Shown here piece by piece: positions 61,678 through 64,000 of a DNA stretch of 64,000 nucleotides. Under the pieces are notes generated by a model. It made no database searches and was not told the origin of the DNA. It saw nothing but the letters and a program-made list of their open reading frames with translations. Where the stretch lies: the NCBI GenBank assembly GCA_023853785.1, contig JAJIRX010000584.1, positions 83,688-147,687 of the forward strand, given 5' to 3'. The DNA comes from Psilocybe azurescens. Its lineage: Eukaryota; Basidiomycota; Agaricomycetes; Agaricales; Agrocybaceae. The position numbers and the translations under genes are program-made. The first letter of the stretch is position 1. The number at the start of each line of letters is the position of its first letter.

Positions 61678-63393
61678 CATCGAGGACATAATGTATATAT
61701 CAGTCACCTAGTAATATATTGTATATAGACCGACTGCCCGTACAGTAGTGTAAATAATGTATATGGCGGGCCTAATTCTACTGTTTTTTGCTGCTTCGCC
61801 CCTGGGCCATCCCAGCAAGTTCATGACAGCGTCTCCTAGAGGGCACGGATTTGACACGCCTCTAGTCAATTAAAAAGTAAGTTCGTTTTCCCTATAAAGT
61901 TCTCCTATTAACTGTACCACTAGGGCACAAAGTGTGCAATTCCAGCTCGTTCTTGTTTCAGACCTCGAGGCGATCCCAAGTTCGCGTGTCTATTCACCCT
62001 CCACCGGCCTCCATTCTACTTGCTCGTTCGTCCCTTTCAAAGATATTAGGCTTTTTTAATGTCGACGGCGTTAGAATACGGCTGTGCGTGTATTTCTATA
62101 CTCTATTTTGATGTTCTACGCTATTCCATCCTTTAGATGTGAGGCTCTCTGAGCCGATGTAGTCTCTGCCCTTCCTGGCCTTTAATAGACGCTTCCGTTT
62201 TCACATCTTCTATGTCCGTCGTGTTCTCGACTTTCAGCCCTTTCTTGACCGACGCGCTCGTCTTTGAGCCATCATCCGACGCCGACATTTCGTCAAGTTT
62301 AAATATTGTTGCCGTGTGTGCCGCTGATGGAGTCACAGTGGCTGGCGTCTGCTGTGGAGCGCATCTCTATTTCCTGTGTTCCTCCTAATCTCTTTCAACT
62401 CACTTCGTCCTTCTAGTACCGTTGCCAACCCAACCTATGCCACCAAAACTGCTGCCACCATCCACCATTTCGGCTCAAGTAACCAACAAGTGGAGCCCGA
62501 GTGCAGTCGCTTCTCAACCGCTTTGACAGGCCCCAATATCACATCATTTTGTTTTGTTTAGTGCGTGTGAAGGTGGAGCGGCCCCACAAGCATGAAGATA
62601 TATAAACACGACCTTCCTACTAACACCCCAACTAACTCTAGTCGCAAACAACGACACCACTACCCACTCACCCAATTATTCCAACTTAACACCTTGCCCA
62701 TACCTCAAGAACGTCCGGCTGATCATTATCGACGCTTTCCCAGGTGAATTGCTCTAGGTAACTGCTCGGCTCATTCTTACCCACTGCTTTACTGATTGTA
62801 TTTCGGAGATCAATAGAAGGCCCTGCGCCAGACAGACTTCATAATAGGTAGGTTTTATCCATATAATTTGTTATTGTATTCTGCTAATCCTAGGTGTCTC
62901 TGAAAGTGACCACCTAAACTCTGGCCAGGCGCAATTTGTCAGTCCTTTTTCCTCGTTTTTATCTATTTTAATTTTATTTCTGTTGATAATTTAAAATGGC
63001 AGCCCAATTCTTTATTTTTGCTTCGAGTCTTCAGACCGAGCATTTATACACAAGTGTAACGTTCACAGGTATGGCCATATTGAGAAATTTATGTTTATGT
63101 TTATTTATTTATTTTTGAAGCTTATGAGTAAGTTCTTCATATTTCTTATCTAGCTTTTACGTGTTACCTTATTCAAGTATTGGGTCGTTGACATTATCAA
63201 TCAGTGGGGTGGGAAGAGATTCCGCAATGGGAGGGGTTACTGTTGGTTTTAGTACCTGTAGTTAATGTAGTCGTATATTTATCTGCTTGAAAATATACCC
63301 ATTTGGCTTTCTTTTTGGAGTGAAACCCTGAATACCATGGTTAATATTCAGAACGGGTTCTGGTCTCAAATTGTAGCTGGTCAGGCTGACGAC
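61678..63393. other. Intergenic, about 1.7 kb
   Basis: AT-rich. Short ORFs at 62133-62336 (-) and 62376-62561 (+) lack family features. No RNA gene seen. Confidence 0.45.
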
Positions 63394-63402
63394 AACAGTG
63401 TT

Positions 63403-63636
63403 CTGGCATTGGAATCTGTCAACTATATTGTATCCAGCTCACAGAAGGGTGCTTAGTTTGCAATCCATTGCGAGTCTCTGAGGATCTAAATTCTTGTAGA
63501 CAATTGGTGACAGTAAGCTCTGGCATTGGAATTTCTTGGTCATATTATATCTAGCTCACGAACAGTTGCCTGGCTTGCAATGTATCACAAGTATCCTAGA
63601 ATTAGATACCTTGTTGATATTGATAATAATATCACA
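63403..63636. repeat. Diverged tandem repeat, about 117-bp period
   Basis: Two copies beginning CTGGCATTGGAAT at 63403 and 63520 share CAACTATATTGTATCCAGCT-like and GCTTRGYTTGCAATSYAT-like blocks. The second copy is more degenerate. Confidence 0.65.
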
Positions 63637-63693
63637 GCTGCCCTATCGTCATGCATAGGGACAGTATCAATTCCATAATAAACTGTATCACTA

Positions 63694-63950
63694 CGATAAA
63701 CTCACAATATCACTTTTCAAATATTTTTTGGACCTAGCAATATCTTGCTATAAATTACATTGTGAATCAGCATATATTATGATGACAATTATAACGCAGA
63801 TAACCATCTACTAATAACCCATATTATTATGACAAATTCATAATATCAATTTTCAAATATTTTGGACCTAGCAATGTCTTTCTATAAATTGCATTGTGAG
63901 TCAGCCTATACTATGGTGACCGGATTATGGCACAGATGATCGTCTATAAG
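63694..63950. repeat. Diverged tandem repeat, about 135-bp period
   Basis: Two copies share TTTCAAATATTTT, TTTGGACCTAGCAATRTCTT and CTATAAATTRCATTGTGA, beginning near 63694 and 63829. It sits at the window edge and may continue beyond it. Confidence 0.75.
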
Positions 63951-64000
63951 GGATTTCGGAGTTCATAATGTCTGATGTGATTCTTTCTGTTTTCCTGATT

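Noticed and set aside
62133..62336. 67-codon minus-strand ORF rich in Lys, Glu and Ser
   Set aside because: No ATG-supported start, no family resemblance and no neighbouring exons could be joined.

Overview
The window looks like a basidiomycete mushroom genome (Agaricomycetes). Genes are intron-rich, with introns mostly 48-80 nt and GT-AG ends. Disordered Pro/Ser-rich proteins are common. Several families typical of this class are present: a NACHT-WD40 relic, a Plavaka-type transposase, a DUF6698 protein and an SPT5-like multi-KOW protein. No rRNA, convincing tRNA or CRISPR array was seen.

Positions 1-42.8 kb are mostly conserved cellular genes: the N-terminal half of SET1 (-), a 421-aa protein of unknown function (-), a secreted S41-type peptidase in 18 exons (-), a decayed NACHT-WD40 gene (+), a dynamin-like GTPase (+), an unknown single-pass membrane protein (+), a DUF1308/UPF0415 protein (-), a 2OG-Fe(II) oxygenase (-), a DUR3-type urea symporter with lesions (+), VPS15 (+), threonyl-tRNA synthetase (-, convergent with VPS15), CSTF2/RNA15 (-) and a small Hsp20-like protein (+).

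Positions 42.8-64 kb form a repeat-rich accessory island: a MITE-like element, AT-rich tandem repeats, a Plavaka-type transposase gene (-), a low-complexity unknown gene, a GC-rich minisatellite, and two near-identical inverted arms of about 690 bp enclosing about 5 kb. The enclosed segment holds a divergent pair, a coiled-coil protein (-) and a DUF6698 protein (+). Just outside the right arm lies the SPT5-like multi-KOW gene (+). This arm-bounded module is the strongest candidate for something undescribed.

Many conserved genes are interrupted by single-base frame breaks, mostly in homopolymer runs. The rebuilt coding lengths of dynamin, VPS15, ThrRS, DUR3 and the membrane protein become exact multiples of three once those breaks are corrected. 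I read most of them as sequencing or assembly errors rather than pseudogenization. Exon maps are my own readings from splice motifs and frame continuity; family names come from recognition, not from a search.
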